Counted from the first letter of the stretch, positions 29,589-38,634 are shown. The stretch is DNA of 64,000 nt from Streptomyces nojiriensis (GCF_017639205.1 NZ_CP071139.1:8245501-8309500); one strand, 5' to 3'. Made by a program: numbers and translations. Notes: generated from the sequence alone by a model not told the origin.

Positions 29589-30131
29589 CTAGCAGCCGCC
29601 CGGGCCCTCGGCGGCGGCGTCGCACTCCGCGCCGAAGCCGCGGGCGAGCTCCGTGCACAAGGTGGCTTCGACCTTGCCCAGCAGCCGGGCCAGTTCGGCG
29701 CGTTCGGCGGTGTCCAGGCCGTCCAGGGTCTGGCGTTCCAGTTCGCCCCATGCCCGGCGGACCTCGACCAGGAGTCCGCGACTGGCGTCCGTCGCCTCGA
29801 CCAGGGAGGCCCGCCGGTCCGCCGGGTCCGGGCTGCGCCGCACATGGCCGGAGAGCTCCAGGCGCTGGAGCATCTTGGTCACCGTCGAGGGGTCGAGGCC
29901 GACCGCCTTGATCAGCTCGGACTGGCGCACCGCCCCGCTGTCCCAGAGGTGCATCATCAGGAACTCCTGCCCCGGGTGCAGGCCCAGGTCCCGCAGGACC
30001 CGGCCCGCCGCGATCCGGTGGAGCCGGGAGACCCGGCTGATCGCATGGCTCACCGGCCCGTCCAGCACCGCACTCGGCACCGCCGCGCACTGCGTGGCGG
30101 AGCGCGGCTCCTGTACGGATTCGGCGGTCAT
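29589..30131 (-). CDS. MarR family transcriptional regulator
   Basis: A 180-residue winged-helix protein. VRQSELIKAVGLDPSTVTKMLQRLELSGHVRRSPDPADRRASLV is the complete MarR helix-turn-helix plus wing with the conserved D-x-R. GGAGGAG precedes ATG 30131. It is divergent from an Old Yellow Enzyme gene, with palindromes between them, and probably represses it until an electrophile binds or oxidises the regulator. The C-terminal GGC has a terminal Cys. Confidence 0.9.
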   Translation of the reverse strand: MTAESVQEPRSATQCAAVPSAVLDGPVSHAISRVSRLHRIAAGRVLRDLGLHPGQEFLMMHLWDSGAVRQSELIKAVGLDPSTVTKMLQRLELSGHVRRSPDPADRRASLVEATDASRGLLVEVRRAWGELERQTLDGLDTAERAELARLLGKVEATLCTELARGFGAECDAAAEGPGGC

Positions 30132-30198
30132 GGACGTGCTCCTCCTGGTCGGTCCGGCAGATCTCCGGATGGATTCTACCGTCCGCCCACATTTTATC

Positions 30199-30255
30199 TT
30201 GGTCGGCCAAGTAATGGGGTACGCTGCATCCCGCGGCCAATCATTGGCCGACCAA
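30199..30255. promoter_or_regulatory. Paired operators between MarR and OYE genes
   Basis: TTGGTCGGCCAA at 30199-30210 and TTGGCCGACCAA at 30244-30255 are reverse complements, and each is itself nearly palindromic. A third dyad, GGCCAAT-C-ATTGGCC, is perfect and spans 30235-30249. They lie in the divergent promoter region and fit MarR-type binding. Confidence 0.75.
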
Positions 30256-30274
30256 CTATCCTTGTGAGGCAGAA

Positions 30275-31339
30275 ATGACCAGCGCCTTCGAACCGGTCCA
30301 CGTAGCCGGCGCAACCCTCTCCAACCGGATCGCCCTCGCCCCGATGACCCGTAGCCGTGCAGGTCAGGGCGGCATCGCGACCGGTCTCGTCGCCGAGTAC
30401 TACACCCAGCGCGCATCCGCCGGTCTGATCATCACCGAGGGGATCCAGCCCTCCGTCGTCGGACAGGGCTACCCCTTCACCCCCGGCCTGCACAGCGCCG
30501 AGCAGGTCGCGGCCTGGCGCGAGGTCACCGACTCCGTGCACGCGGCGGGCGGCCGGATCTTCGCCCAGCTGATGCACTCCGGCCGCATCGGCCACCCGAG
30601 CCTGTTGCCCGACGGCCTCGTCCCCGTCGCCCCGTCGGCGGTGGCCGCCCAGGGGCAGCTCTTCACCGGCGACGGCATGAAGGACTTCGTCACCCCGCAC
30701 GAGCTGACCGGGGCCGAGGTGCGGCAGACCGTCGCCGACTACGCGCAGGCCGCCCGCAACGCGGTCGAGGCCGGCTTCGACGGGGTGGAGCTGCACGGGG
30801 CCAACGGATACCTGATCCACCAGTTCCTGGCCCCCGGCTCCAACCTGCGCACCGACGAGTGGGGCGGGCCGGTGGAGAACCGGATCCGCTTCGCGGTGGA
30901 GGTGGTCAAGGCGGTGGCCGCCGCGATCGGCGCCGAGCGCACCGCACTGCGCGTCTCGCCCGGCAACACGTACAACGACATCTCCGAGCCCGACCCGCAG
31001 CCCGTCTACGAGGCCCTGGTCAAGGAGATCGACGGACTCGGCCTGGCCTACCTCCACGTCCTGGAGCACGCCCCCGAGGCCCGGGAGGCCACCCTCACCC
31101 TGCGCAAGCAGTTCTCCGGTCCGTTCGTGCTGAACCCGGCGACCGAGGGCCCCACCGATCACCGCGCCCTCGCGCTGATCGAGGACGGCGTGGCCGACCT
31201 CCTCGCCTTCGGAGCCCTCTTCCTGGCCAACCCGGACCTGCCGGACCGCCTGCGCACCGAAGGCCCGTACAACACCCCCGACCCCGCCACCTTCTTCGGC
31301 GGCGACGCACGCGGCTATACGGACTACCCGACCCGCTGA
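30275..31339 (+). CDS. Old Yellow Enzyme family alkene reductase
   Basis: A 354-residue TIM-barrel flavoprotein. LAPMTRSRA at the N-terminus, LMHSGRIGH, DGVELHGANGYL (His and Asn that bind the carbonyl of the substrate) and NLRTDEWGGPVENR are canonical. It reduces activated C=C bonds of electrophiles or nitro compounds with NADPH via FMN. Start ATG 30275 follows GAGG by a short spacer. Regulated most likely by the divergent MarR protein. Confidence 0.93.
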   Translation: MTSAFEPVHVAGATLSNRIALAPMTRSRAGQGGIATGLVAEYYTQRASAGLIITEGIQPSVVGQGYPFTPGLHSAEQVAAWREVTDSVHAAGGRIFAQLMHSGRIGHPSLLPDGLVPVAPSAVAAQGQLFTGDGMKDFVTPHELTGAEVRQTVADYAQAARNAVEAGFDGVELHGANGYLIHQFLAPGSNLRTDEWGGPVENRIRFAVEVVKAVAAAIGAERTALRVSPGNTYNDISEPDPQPVYEALVKEIDGLGLAYLHVLEHAPEAREATLTLRKQFSGPFVLNPATEGPTDHRALALIEDGVADLLAFGALFLANPDLPDRLRTEGPYNTPDPATFFGGDARGYTDYPTR

Positions 31340-31366
31340 GCCGTCGGGCTCCGGCAGTATGGCCCC

Positions 31367-31804
31367 GTGGATCCCCTACCCCGATGCCGTGACAACGCCG
31401 CAGCCCCCGACCTCCGACGGACCCGGCTGGTGGCGGCCGGGGCCGCGGTGGTGACCGTGGGCGCGGGGCTGGGGTTGCGGGCCGTCACGGCGGGGAGCGC
31501 GGCGAAGTACGGGGGAGACGCCCTGTACACCGTCCTGCTGCTGACCCTCGTCGTGCTGGTCGCGCCCCGGCTGACACCCCTGCGGGCGGCCGGGACCGCG
31601 CTGGCCGCCAGTTGGGCCGTCGAGTTCCTCCAGCTGACCGCCGTACCCGCGGAGCTCTCCCGGCACAGCACCGCGGCCCACCTGGTCCTCGGTTCCACCT
31701 TCAACGCACCCGACCTGTTCTGGTACGCGGTCGGCGCGGCGGCGGCCTGGCTCCTCCACACCGCGCTCGCGCCGTCCGCACCGGCCGAGGGGAGGCCGTC
31801 CTGA
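31367..31804 (+). CDS. DUF2809 family membrane protein
   Basis: A 145-residue protein with four hydrophobic helices. YGGDALYTVLLLTL, SWAVEFLQLT and GSTFNAPDLFWYAVGAAAAW match the DUF2809 pattern. The GTG start at 31367 (28 bases after the reductase stop) and the ATG overlap with the following gene suggest cotranscription. Function unknown. Confidence 0.8.
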   Translation: MDPLPRCRDNAAAPDLRRTRLVAAGAAVVTVGAGLGLRAVTAGSAAKYGGDALYTVLLLTLVVLVAPRLTPLRAAGTALAASWAVEFLQLTAVPAELSRHSTAAHLVLGSTFNAPDLFWYAVGAAAAWLLHTALAPSAPAEGRPS

Positions 31805-32345
31805 TGGCATCGGACTCGATCTACCGCAGCGCGGCGGGCCGGGACCTCGTCCGGCGCTGGTGCGGCGAACAGCTCGACGGGTGGGACGTACCGCAGGAGC
31901 GGACCGTGGTGGGCGCAGCCGGAGCGCAGACCCATGTCGTGTCCGCCGGTACCGGCGGCCTCACCGGGCTGCGCCTGCCCCCTGGCCTGCTGGCCGCCTC
32001 CGCCGCACGGTTCCTGCGGCCCGCCCCGAGGAGCAGCGCCAGGCTCCTGCGGGCCGTGCTCGCCCCGGCCACGAGCCCAGGGAACGGCTGGTGGAGTGGA
32101 TGACGCTGGTGGCCCGGCACTCCCGCTCCGGCGGGGCGCCCGGCAGGGCGGCCCTGCCGGCGAAGCCGGTGACCCGCACGGTCTTCACCGGCGAGCACGA
32201 CGTGTTCCTCCCGCCGAAGCGGCTCGGCGCGGCGGTGACCCGCACGCTGGGCGTCGAACTGCGGGTGCTGCCGGGGGCCGGACACCTCGTGGTGGAGGAG
32301 GCGCCCGACCGGCCGGCCGCCCCGGTCGACGGCGGTACGCGGTGA
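31804..32345 (+). pseudogene. Decayed alpha/beta-hydrolase gene with internal deletion and frameshift
   Basis: The first about 50 codons (YRSAAGRDLVRRWCGEQLDGW then THVVSAGTG) are the intact N-terminus of an actinobacterial alpha/beta-hydrolase. The last about 85 codons (LVEWMTLVARH, FTGEHDVFLPPKRLG, LPGAGHLVVEE) are its C-terminus with the catalytic Asp and His region, in another frame. The segment that should carry the oxyanion loop and GxSxG nucleophile is missing. This is a non-functional remnant. Confidence 0.75.
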
Positions 32346-32406
32346 CGCCCTGACGCCGTCGCTCGACCTCGACGGGGCAGAATCGGCGGACGGTTCCGCC
32401 GCCCGG

Positions 32407-33567
32407 TCAGGGGGACCGGCGAGCGCTGTTCAGCCGGGCGGCCTGGCGCGTCAGGTGATCGCGCTCGGCCAGGTTGGGCGCCTTCCGGGCCGCCTCGGCG
32501 TACAGCCGCGCCGCCGTCACCACGTCGCCGTCGCGCTCGTGGAGGTACGCCGCCACCGCGGTGTGCCGGGGCAGCGTGTCGTCCAGCGCCGCGAGCGCCG
32601 CCAGTCCGGCGCGCGGCCCGTCGGCCTCACCGACGGCCACCGCGCGGTTGAGCCGTACGACGGGGCTGTCCGTCAGGAGCGCGAGCTCGTCGTACCACTC
32701 GACGATCTGCACCCAGTCGGTCTGCCCGGCCGTGGGCGCGTCGGCGTGGAGCGCCGCGATGGCCGCCTGGGCCTGGAACTCGCCCAGCCGGTCGCGGGCG
32801 AGGGCCGCCTGCAGGATCCGCACGCCCTCGGCGATCGCCCCGGTGTCCCACCGGCCGCGGTCCTGCTCGGCGAGCGGCACCAGACTGCCGTCGGGCGCGG
32901 TCCGGGTGGCGCGCCGGGCGTGGTGGATCAGCATGAGGGCGAGCAGCCCGGACACCTCGGGGTGGTCGACCCGGGCCGCGAGCTGCCGGGTGAGCCGGAT
33001 GGCCTCGGCGGCGAGGTCGACGTCGCCGGAGTAGCCCTCGTTGAAGACCAGGTAGAGGACGCGCAGCACCGTCGCGACGTCGCCGGGCCGGTCGAACCGT
33101 ACGCCGGATACGGTGCGCTTGGCCCGGCTGATGCGCTGCGCCATGGTCGCCTCGGGCACCAGGTAGGCCTGGGCGATCTGACGCGTGGTGAGCCCGCCGA
33201 CGGCGCGCAGCGTGAGCGCCACCGCGGACGACGGCGTCAGCGACGGATGGGCGCACAGGAAGTACAGCTGGAGCGTGTCGTCCACCGCGGGCGCCGGCCC
33301 GGGCGGCGGCTCCTCGTCCAGGAGGTCCTCACGCCGACGGCGGGCGGTGTCCGACCGGGTCGCGTCGAGGAACCGGCGCCAGGCGACGGTGACCAGCCAG
33401 CCCTTCGCGTCCCGCGGAGGCTCGGCGGGCCAGGTCCGGACCGCCTCGACCAGCGCTTCCTGGACGGCGTCCTCGGCCGCCGCGAAGTCGGCTCCGCGGC
33501 GGACGAGGATCCCGAGCACGCTCGGTGTGAGGCCCCTGAGCAGGGTCTCGTCCATCGGTGGGGTCAT
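32407..33567 (-). CDS. ECF42-type RNA polymerase sigma factor
   Basis: A 386-residue sigma factor. The sigma-2 region (AEDAVQEALVEAVRTWP, GWLVTVAWRRFLD) and sigma-4 region (GGLTTRQIAQAYLVPEATMAQRISRAKRTV) occupy the first about 170 residues, and a long helical TPR-like C-terminal domain follows. That domain and the adjacent DGPF-type protein define group ECF42 (YlaC/RpoE relatives, often mis-called SigI). ATG 33567 overlaps the stop of the upstream gene by ATGA. The TPR region is thought to control its activity. Confidence 0.9.
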   Translation of the reverse strand: MTPPMDETLLRGLTPSVLGILVRRGADFAAAEDAVQEALVEAVRTWPAEPPRDAKGWLVTVAWRRFLDATRSDTARRRREDLLDEEPPPGPAPAVDDTLQLYFLCAHPSLTPSSAVALTLRAVGGLTTRQIAQAYLVPEATMAQRISRAKRTVSGVRFDRPGDVATVLRVLYLVFNEGYSGDVDLAAEAIRLTRQLAARVDHPEVSGLLALMLIHHARRATRTAPDGSLVPLAEQDRGRWDTGAIAEGVRILQAALARDRLGEFQAQAAIAALHADAPTAGQTDWVQIVEWYDELALLTDSPVVRLNRAVAVGEADGPRAGLAALAALDDTLPRHTAVAAYLHERDGDVVTAARLYAEAARKAPNLAERDHLTRQAARLNSARRSP

Positions 33568-33971
33568 TCCGTGATGGTGGGATGCGCGCCCAGGAACGGA
33601 CGCAGTTCGAGCCACTCGTGGATCGGCTTCCCGCCCGCCCCGGGGGCGGCCGACAGCTCTCCGGCCAGTTCGAGGGCGCGCTCATAGCTGTCGACGTCGA
33701 TCACCATCCAGCCGGCGATCAGGTCCTTGGTCTCCGCGAACGGGCCGTCGGTGACCGGCGGACGTCCCTCCCCGTCGTACCGGACGAAGGTCCCCTCGGG
33801 GGCGAGCGCCTGACCGTCGACGAACTCGCCGGTCTTTTCGAGACGGGCCGCGAAGTCGTTCATGTACTGGATGTGCGCCGAGATCTCCTCGGGCGTCCAC
33901 CGGTCCATGGGCACGTCGTTGACCGCTGCCGGGGCGCCGCGGTAGTGCTTGAGCAGCAGGTACTTGGCCAT
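33564..33971 (-). CDS. YCII/DGPF-domain protein paired with ECF42
   Basis: A 135-residue protein of the YCII-related family with the DGPF motif (PVTDGPFAETKDLIAGWMVIDVDS). Such proteins are genetic partners of ECF42 sigma factors, likely targets or sensors rather than classic anti-sigma factors. The start ATG at 33971 has a GAGGAGAAC leader. It is coupled to the sigma gene by ATGA. Confidence 0.9.
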   Translation of the reverse strand: MAKYLLLKHYRGAPAAVNDVPMDRWTPEEISAHIQYMNDFAARLEKTGEFVDGQALAPEGTFVRYDGEGRPPVTDGPFAETKDLIAGWMVIDVDSYERALELAGELSAAPGAGGKPIHEWLELRPFLGAHPTITE

Positions 33972-34022
33972 GGTGGTTCTCCTCGGTGCTGGTGCGACCC
34001 ATTGTGGTCGCGTTCACCCCTG

Positions 34023-34050
34023 GGACGGAGCCGGTCATGTCTTCTCGACA
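34023..34050 (-). promoter_or_regulatory. Candidate ECF42-dependent promoter
   Basis: On the minus strand TGTCGA (34050-34045) is followed by 17 bases and CGTCC (34027-34023), about 52 bases before the DGPF gene start. TGTCGA with a CGxC-type -10 is the reported ECF42 autoregulated promoter form in Streptomyces, so the pair may be autoregulated. Confidence 0.6.
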
Positions 34051-34229
34051 TCCCCTCCGAGGTTTTTTTGACACGTGTGGACGAGCCCTTGGCGGGCCAC
34101 CGTGTCAGGGACCCGTACGGATCTGCGCTCCCGGCGTCAGAAAGGCGTCAGCGAAGTGGCCGTGCACCCCGCTGTCGCCGCTCTCATGAAGGGTGCGAGA
34201 GGCGACAGCGGCAGGAGAGGCGGGCAGCG

Positions 34230-34748
34230 GTGCGAGGACGAGTGGTGGCGGGCACGTGCGGATCCCTGGGAAGCCTGACGGCATTGCACCGGGCAGCCGC
34301 CGAGGCCCGTACGCGGGACGCGGAGCTGTGGGTCGTACTGGCCTGGCAACCACCGCTCGGCGCGCCGGCCTCCCGGACCTCCGTCGGCGGAACGCCCCTG
34401 CTCGCCGACTGCCGCGACGCGGCGGCCGGGCGGCTGCGGGAGGTGCTCGGCACCGCCTTCGGACAGGGCCCGCCCGGTGTCGCACTGGCCGCGCTGACCG
34501 TCCGTGCCACCCCGGGCGCGGCCCTGGTGGACACCGTCCGCGACCCCGGTGACCTGCTCGTCGTCGGTACGGGCTCGCGCGGGCGCCTGCTGCGCGCGCT
34601 GCGCCCGTCCGTGGCGCGGTACTGCCTGGCCCGCGCCCCCTGCCCGGTTCTCGCGGTGCCGCCCAGCCCGCTCCAGGCCGACCTGGACGCCGTGCACCGG
34701 CGCATCGTGTGGCGGCGGCCGCTGGACGCCGGGGACCTGGCGGGATGA
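34230..34748 (+). CDS. Universal stress protein-like protein
   Basis: A 172-residue USP fold. It opens with a strand and loop VVAGTCGSLGSLTALHRAAAEAR resembling VVGVDGSxxSxxAL, then LWVVLAWQPP, and ends with DLLVVGTGSRGRLLRALRPSVARYCLARAPCPVLAVPP, the ATP-binding G-2x-G-9x-G(S/T)-like block. GTG 34230 with AGGAGAGG upstream is my chosen start; the N-terminal Asp of the family is Thr/Cys here. Likely a cytoplasmic stress or nucleotide-binding protein. Confidence 0.75.
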   Translation: MRGRVVAGTCGSLGSLTALHRAAAEARTRDAELWVVLAWQPPLGAPASRTSVGGTPLLADCRDAAAGRLREVLGTAFGQGPPGVALAALTVRATPGAALVDTVRDPGDLLVVGTGSRGRLLRALRPSVARYCLARAPCPVLAVPPSPLQADLDAVHRRIVWRRPLDAGDLAG

Positions 34749-34820
34749 GGGCCGGGACCCGGCGGTACCTCGGCCCCGGGCCGCCGGGCCCGGGCTCCGC
34801 GCGCGCGAGGGCCCGCCGGG

Positions 34821-36053
34821 TCAGTCCTTGCTCGCAGACTGCCAGCTCATGCCCCAGCCGTACTCGATGTCCGCCGCCTGCTGTTTGAAGACGCCGGGCG
34901 CCGGCAGGAGGTACTTCGCCTCCCGCCGGACGATCAGCTCCCCGCCCACGTTCTCGATCAGTGCGATCGCCGCCACCGGTGACGGGACGGTGCATTCGTC
35001 CAGGCGCACCTCGATCGGCGGACCGACGGGCGGATGGAGCGTGGCGACCCCTTGGAGCCCCGCGAAACTGGTGGCCCCGGCGTAGATGACCACGAACACC
35101 AGGAGGCGCTCGATCTCGGCCGCGTGGTCGAGGTTGATCATGAGGTTCTCGCCGGCCTCGCTGGCACCGGTCCGGTCGTCGTGGTCCAGCTGGATGTACG
35201 GCGGCTGGTGGAACGAGCCGAACTGGTTGTCGATGGGGTGGACGATCCCCTTCGTCCCGTTCCGCAGCTCCCACAGGCAGGAGAGGTCGAGATCGACGTC
35301 CTCCAGCCGGACGGCGTCCTTCCCCTTCCGCATCCAGCCGCGCGGCGGCACGGCGGCGCTCCACGTGAGATTGACCCGCATGCCCCCTGAGGTGGCCCCC
35401 TGCTTGGTCAGCGACACCGCGGGGGCCGCCTTCGTCAAGGTGATCTTCGACAGCCGTACCGGCACGGGAACCGGCGGGGGTGGGGCGGGGCTCGGAACCG
35501 GGGCGGGCACCGGGACCGGGGCCGGGGCGGGATCGTCGACCGTGATCCCGAAGTCGGTGGCGAGCCCGGCCAGACCGGAGGCGTATCCCTGGCCCACCGC
35601 CCGGAACTTCCACGCACCGGCCCGCCGGTACAGCTCCCCGAGCACGAACGCGGTCTCCGTCGTGGCGTCCGTGGCGTCGAACCGCGCGGTCTCGGCGCCG
35701 CTGCGCGCGTCCAGTACGCGTACGAAGAGGCCGGACACCCGACCGAACGTGCCGTCCGTGGAAGCCGCGACCACCACGGTCCCGATCTCCTCCTCCACCC
35801 CGGACAGCGTCACCCCGATCGTCTCGAGCACGCCCGTGCCGTCCTGGCGCCGTCCCTCGTGGCGCACGGCGCCACTGGGGTGCACGGGTTGGTTGTAGAA
35901 CACGAAGTCGTCGTCCGACCGCACCTTGCCCGCCGTCGTCAGCAGCAGGGCCGACACGTCCACGTCAGGCGCTCCGGGACCCCCTTGCCACCCCAGCTCC
36001 ACCCGGACCGTGGCGCTCGGCACCGGTACGTTGGCACCCTTCCGCATGGACAT
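34821..36053 (-). CDS. TerD family protein with two TerD-like domains
   Basis: A 410-residue protein. The N-terminal TerD domain (MSMRKGANVPVP, VRVELGW, SDDDFVFYNQP, RFDATDATTETAFVLGELYRRAGAWKFRAVGQGYASGL) carries the conserved acidic calcium-binding residues. A Pro/Ala/Val-rich linker at about 185-215 leads to a second TerD-like domain (VRLEDVDLDLSCLWEL, GIVHPIDNQFGSFHQPPYIQLDHDDR) as in TerF/TerZ-type fusions. It probably acts in the Ter stress network at the membrane. Starts at 36053 or 36047 are both possible. Confidence 0.9.
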   Translation of the reverse strand: MSMRKGANVPVPSATVRVELGWQGGPGAPDVDVSALLLTTAGKVRSDDDFVFYNQPVHPSGAVRHEGRRQDGTGVLETIGVTLSGVEEEIGTVVVAASTDGTFGRVSGLFVRVLDARSGAETARFDATDATTETAFVLGELYRRAGAWKFRAVGQGYASGLAGLATDFGITVDDPAPAPVPVPAPVPSPAPPPPVPVPVRLSKITLTKAAPAVSLTKQGATSGGMRVNLTWSAAVPPRGWMRKGKDAVRLEDVDLDLSCLWELRNGTKGIVHPIDNQFGSFHQPPYIQLDHDDRTGASEAGENLMINLDHAAEIERLLVFVVIYAGATSFAGLQGVATLHPPVGPPIEVRLDECTVPSPVAAIALIENVGGELIVRREAKYLLPAPGVFKQQAADIEYGWGMSWQSASKD

Positions 36054-36179
36054 GCGCTCCCCCTTCCGCAACGGGTCTCCCACTCCCGCAGCGTACGAGG
36101 ATGTGGCCCGTTCCCCTCCCCGAAGGCGGCGATTGCCTCGGCACCGGGGGAAGTCGTGGGGTCCCGGCATGATGGGGCG

Positions 36180-36494
36180 GTGATCACCATTCATCTGAAG
36201 TACGAGATCGACGCCGACAAGCTCGCGGAATTCGAGGAGTACGGGCGGCGCTGGGTCCGGCTGGTCAACCGGTTCGGGGGCACCCACCACGGCTACTTCC
36301 TGCCCAGCGAGGGCGACAGCGACATCGCCTACGCCCTCTTCTCCTTCCCCGGCTTCGCCGCGTACGAGCAGTACCGCAAGGACAGCATGTCCGATCCGGA
36401 GTGCCAGGCCGCCTTCGACCTGGCCCGCGAGACCCGCTGCATCAAGCGGTACGAGCGCCGTTTCCTGCGGCCGCTCGACACCTCCGGCCACTGA
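36180..36494 (+). CDS. NIPSNAP family protein
   Basis: A 104-residue dimeric alpha/beta-barrel type protein: ITIHLKYEIDADKLAEFEEYGRRW, GGTHHGYFLPSEG, AYALFSFPGFAAYEQYRKD. This pattern is the NIPSNAP/EthD-like fold. GTG 36180 is the start; no strong RBS is seen. Function unknown. Confidence 0.8.
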   Translation: MITIHLKYEIDADKLAEFEEYGRRWVRLVNRFGGTHHGYFLPSEGDSDIAYALFSFPGFAAYEQYRKDSMSDPECQAAFDLARETRCIKRYERRFLRPLDTSGH

Positions 36495-36497
36495 GGC

Positions 36498-36545
36498 GTC
36501 CGGTCCGGCGTTCCCGTGTGGCGGCGGGAGTGCGCCGGACCGGAC
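36498..36545. terminator. Hairpin between convergent genes
   Basis: A perfect 13-base stem: GTCCGGTCCGGCG at 36498-36510 pairs with CGCCGGACCGGAC at 36533-36545, loop of 22 bases. It follows the NIPSNAP stop and precedes the convergent small gene's end. Confidence 0.65.
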
Positions 36546-36563
36546 CGGCCCGCGAGGGTCAGG

Positions 36564-36776
36564 TCACCCTTCGCGGTCCATGACGCGGCGGGCCGCCTCG
36601 GCCTCCGCCGCGGGTGGTGACAGTTCGTCGAGCGTGTCGAGTTCGTCGTCCGAGGCCAGCTCCCGCTCCCAGGCCGCCGCGAGCCGCTCCTGCTCCTGCG
36701 GCGGTCTGCCGGCGACGGCCTCCTGCTGCTGCGGCCCCAGAGCCGCGAGGAAACGCCCGACCGCGTCCGTCGGCAT
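36564..36776 (-). CDS. Small acidic hypothetical protein
   Basis: A 70-residue protein, very acidic and Ala-rich (LAAAWERELASDDELDTLDEL). AAGGAG lies six bases before ATG 36776, a strong start signal. No recognised family. It is the last gene before the convergent NIPSNAP terminator. Confidence 0.65.
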   Translation of the reverse strand: MPTDAVGRFLAALGPQQQEAVAGRPPQEQERLAAAWERELASDDELDTLDELSPPAAEAEAARRVMDREG

Positions 36777-36926
36777 GCCGTACTCCTTGTCGCCGTGGGG
36801 GAGGGCAGCGGCGATCGTGATGCCGTGCCTGGCCCAGGATGGCGAACCGCTCCGGGGCGGACGGCCCGACACGGCGGTCCGCCACCCGAATGCCGCGCCG
36901 GGACCGGTGCGCCGCGCGGCTGCGCG

Positions 36927-38534
36927 TCACGAGGGCGTGGCGCTCGTCGCGCGCGCCGCACGCTTCTCCTCCGGGACCGGCTCCCGCTCGCGCCCCGTGG
37001 GATGCTCCGGCCGGAGGCCGACGGCCAGGACGACCGCGCCGATCAGCGTGAACCCGGCCGTCCAGAGCGCCCCGACGTGCATGGCGTGCAGGAAGGCGCT
37101 GTCGGCGGCCGCGGCGAGCCGGGTGTCGTGCGTGGCCGCCGCCACGTGCCGGGCGAGTTCGGCCGAGACCCGCGCCGGTTCCCGTACCGGATCCGGGAGG
37201 CCGGCCAGCGAGCCGTCGATCGAACGCCGGTAGACGATCGAGGTGATCGTGCCGCCGGCCGCGATGCCCAGCACGCTGCCGGTCTGGCGCAGGGTGCTGT
37301 TGACCGCGCTGCCCGCGCCGGACCGCTCCAGGGGCAGGGAACCCAGTACCGCACCCGTGACGGGAGCGATCACCATGCCGATCGCGGTGCCCTGGACCAG
37401 CACGGCCACCGCGTACCAGGCGATCGGGGTGGTCGCCCCGAACAGGGCGAAGGAGCCCATCGCCACGGCCGCGACCGTCAGCGCGATCGAGCAGACGAGC
37501 CGGACGGAGGTCCGCCGGGCCAGCCGGACGGCGACCGGGGCGCCGACGACCACGCCGAGGGCTCCCGGGAGTGCGAGGAGCGAGGCGTCCAGCGCCGAGT
37601 AGCCGCGGACGCCCTGCAGGTAGAAGGCGAGGTAGAAGGACGCTGCCGTCATGGCCAGGAAGACGGTCATCAGGGTGAGGTTCCCGGCGGCGAAGCGGCG
37701 CTGCGCCAGCAGCCGGGGGTCGAAGCTGGGATGGGCGATCCGCAGCTCGACGACGACGAACGCGGCGATCAGCGCGATGCCGACGAGGGTGGATCCCCAG
37801 ACGCGCGGCTCGGCGAAGGAGGCGTCCTGGCCGGCGCGGATCAGGCCGTACGCGAGGACGCCCAGGCCGCCGGTCGACAGCAGCAGCCCGGCCGGGTCGA
37901 GGCGGCGGACCTGCGGGCTGCGGGAGTTGGGCACGTACCGGGCGATGAAGCCGAGGCCGAGGACGACGACGGGCACGTTGACGAGGAACACCGACCCCCA
38001 CCAGAACCGCGCGAGCAACACCCCGGCGAGGATCGGCCCCGCGGCGAGGCCGACGCCGGCGAAGGACGACAGCGTGCCGAAGGCGGCCGGGCGCTGCGCG
38101 GGCTCGAACGTCCAGCTGACCACCGCCATGGTGGCCGGGACGAGGAGCGCGGCGCCGGCGCCCATCACGGCGCGGGCGGCGATGAGCTGGCCGGGCGTGG
38201 TGGCGTAGGCGGCGAGGGCGGAGGCGACGCCGAAGAGGGCCATGCCCGTCAGCAGGACGTTGCGGTGGCCGAACCGGTCACCGAGCGCGCCTCCGGTGAA
38301 CATCAGGCCGGCGAAGGCCAGCGTGTAGGCGCCGGTGGCCCATTGGAGCTCGCCCGGGGTGGCGCCTAACCCCCGGACGGGGTCGGAGAGCGTCTCGAAG
38401 GCGGTGGTCAGGATGGTGCCGTCGAGCCAGATGAGGAGCTGGGCGAAGACGAGGACGCCGAGGATGAGCCGCTGACGGGCCGGTGGTGGGGTGGACACCA
38501 CCGGTGACATGGGTGGGGACAGGGGTGAGGACAT
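36927..38534 (-). CDS. MFS transporter, DHA2/EmrB type
   Basis: A 535-residue drug:proton antiporter with 14 helices. LDGTILTTAFETL at TM1, GGALGDRFGHRNVLLTG at loop 2-3, PATMAVV and GPILAGVLL (motif C) are DHA2 hallmarks. It would export a hydrophobic compound. ATG 38534 is the first Met in frame. Divergent from a MarR gene with a perfect palindrome between them. Confidence 0.9.
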   Translation of the reverse strand: MSSPLSPPMSPVVSTPPPARQRLILGVLVFAQLLIWLDGTILTTAFETLSDPVRGLGATPGELQWATGAYTLAFAGLMFTGGALGDRFGHRNVLLTGMALFGVASALAAYATTPGQLIAARAVMGAGAALLVPATMAVVSWTFEPAQRPAAFGTLSSFAGVGLAAGPILAGVLLARFWWGSVFLVNVPVVVLGLGFIARYVPNSRSPQVRRLDPAGLLLSTGGLGVLAYGLIRAGQDASFAEPRVWGSTLVGIALIAAFVVVELRIAHPSFDPRLLAQRRFAAGNLTLMTVFLAMTAASFYLAFYLQGVRGYSALDASLLALPGALGVVVGAPVAVRLARRTSVRLVCSIALTVAAVAMGSFALFGATTPIAWYAVAVLVQGTAIGMVIAPVTGAVLGSLPLERSGAGSAVNSTLRQTGSVLGIAAGGTITSIVYRRSIDGSLAGLPDPVREPARVSAELARHVAAATHDTRLAAAADSAFLHAMHVGALWTAGFTLIGAVVLAVGLRPEHPTGREREPVPEEKRAARATSATPS

Positions 38535-38618
38535 GCGTGACTGCCTTCGGATCAGGGAGCGTTGGGTTCCGGGGGCGCGCATCGCGGAGCACGAGGCGGT
38601 GGCGCGCCGCCCAAGAAT

Positions 38619-38634
38619 CGTCAGGTACCTGACG
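38619..38634. promoter_or_regulatory. Perfect palindrome between MFS and MarR genes
   Basis: CGTCAGGTACCTGACG at 38619-38634 is a perfect 16-base dyad. A related half GTACCTGTCA follows at 38662-38671. This is the likely operator of the adjacent MarR protein for both promoters. Confidence 0.75.

Noticed and set aside
34064..34117. Terminator hairpin GACACG...CGTGTC with a poly-T tract
   Set aside because: The T tract is on the wrong side of the hairpin for the plus strand, and on the minus strand it reads as A; neither orientation fits.
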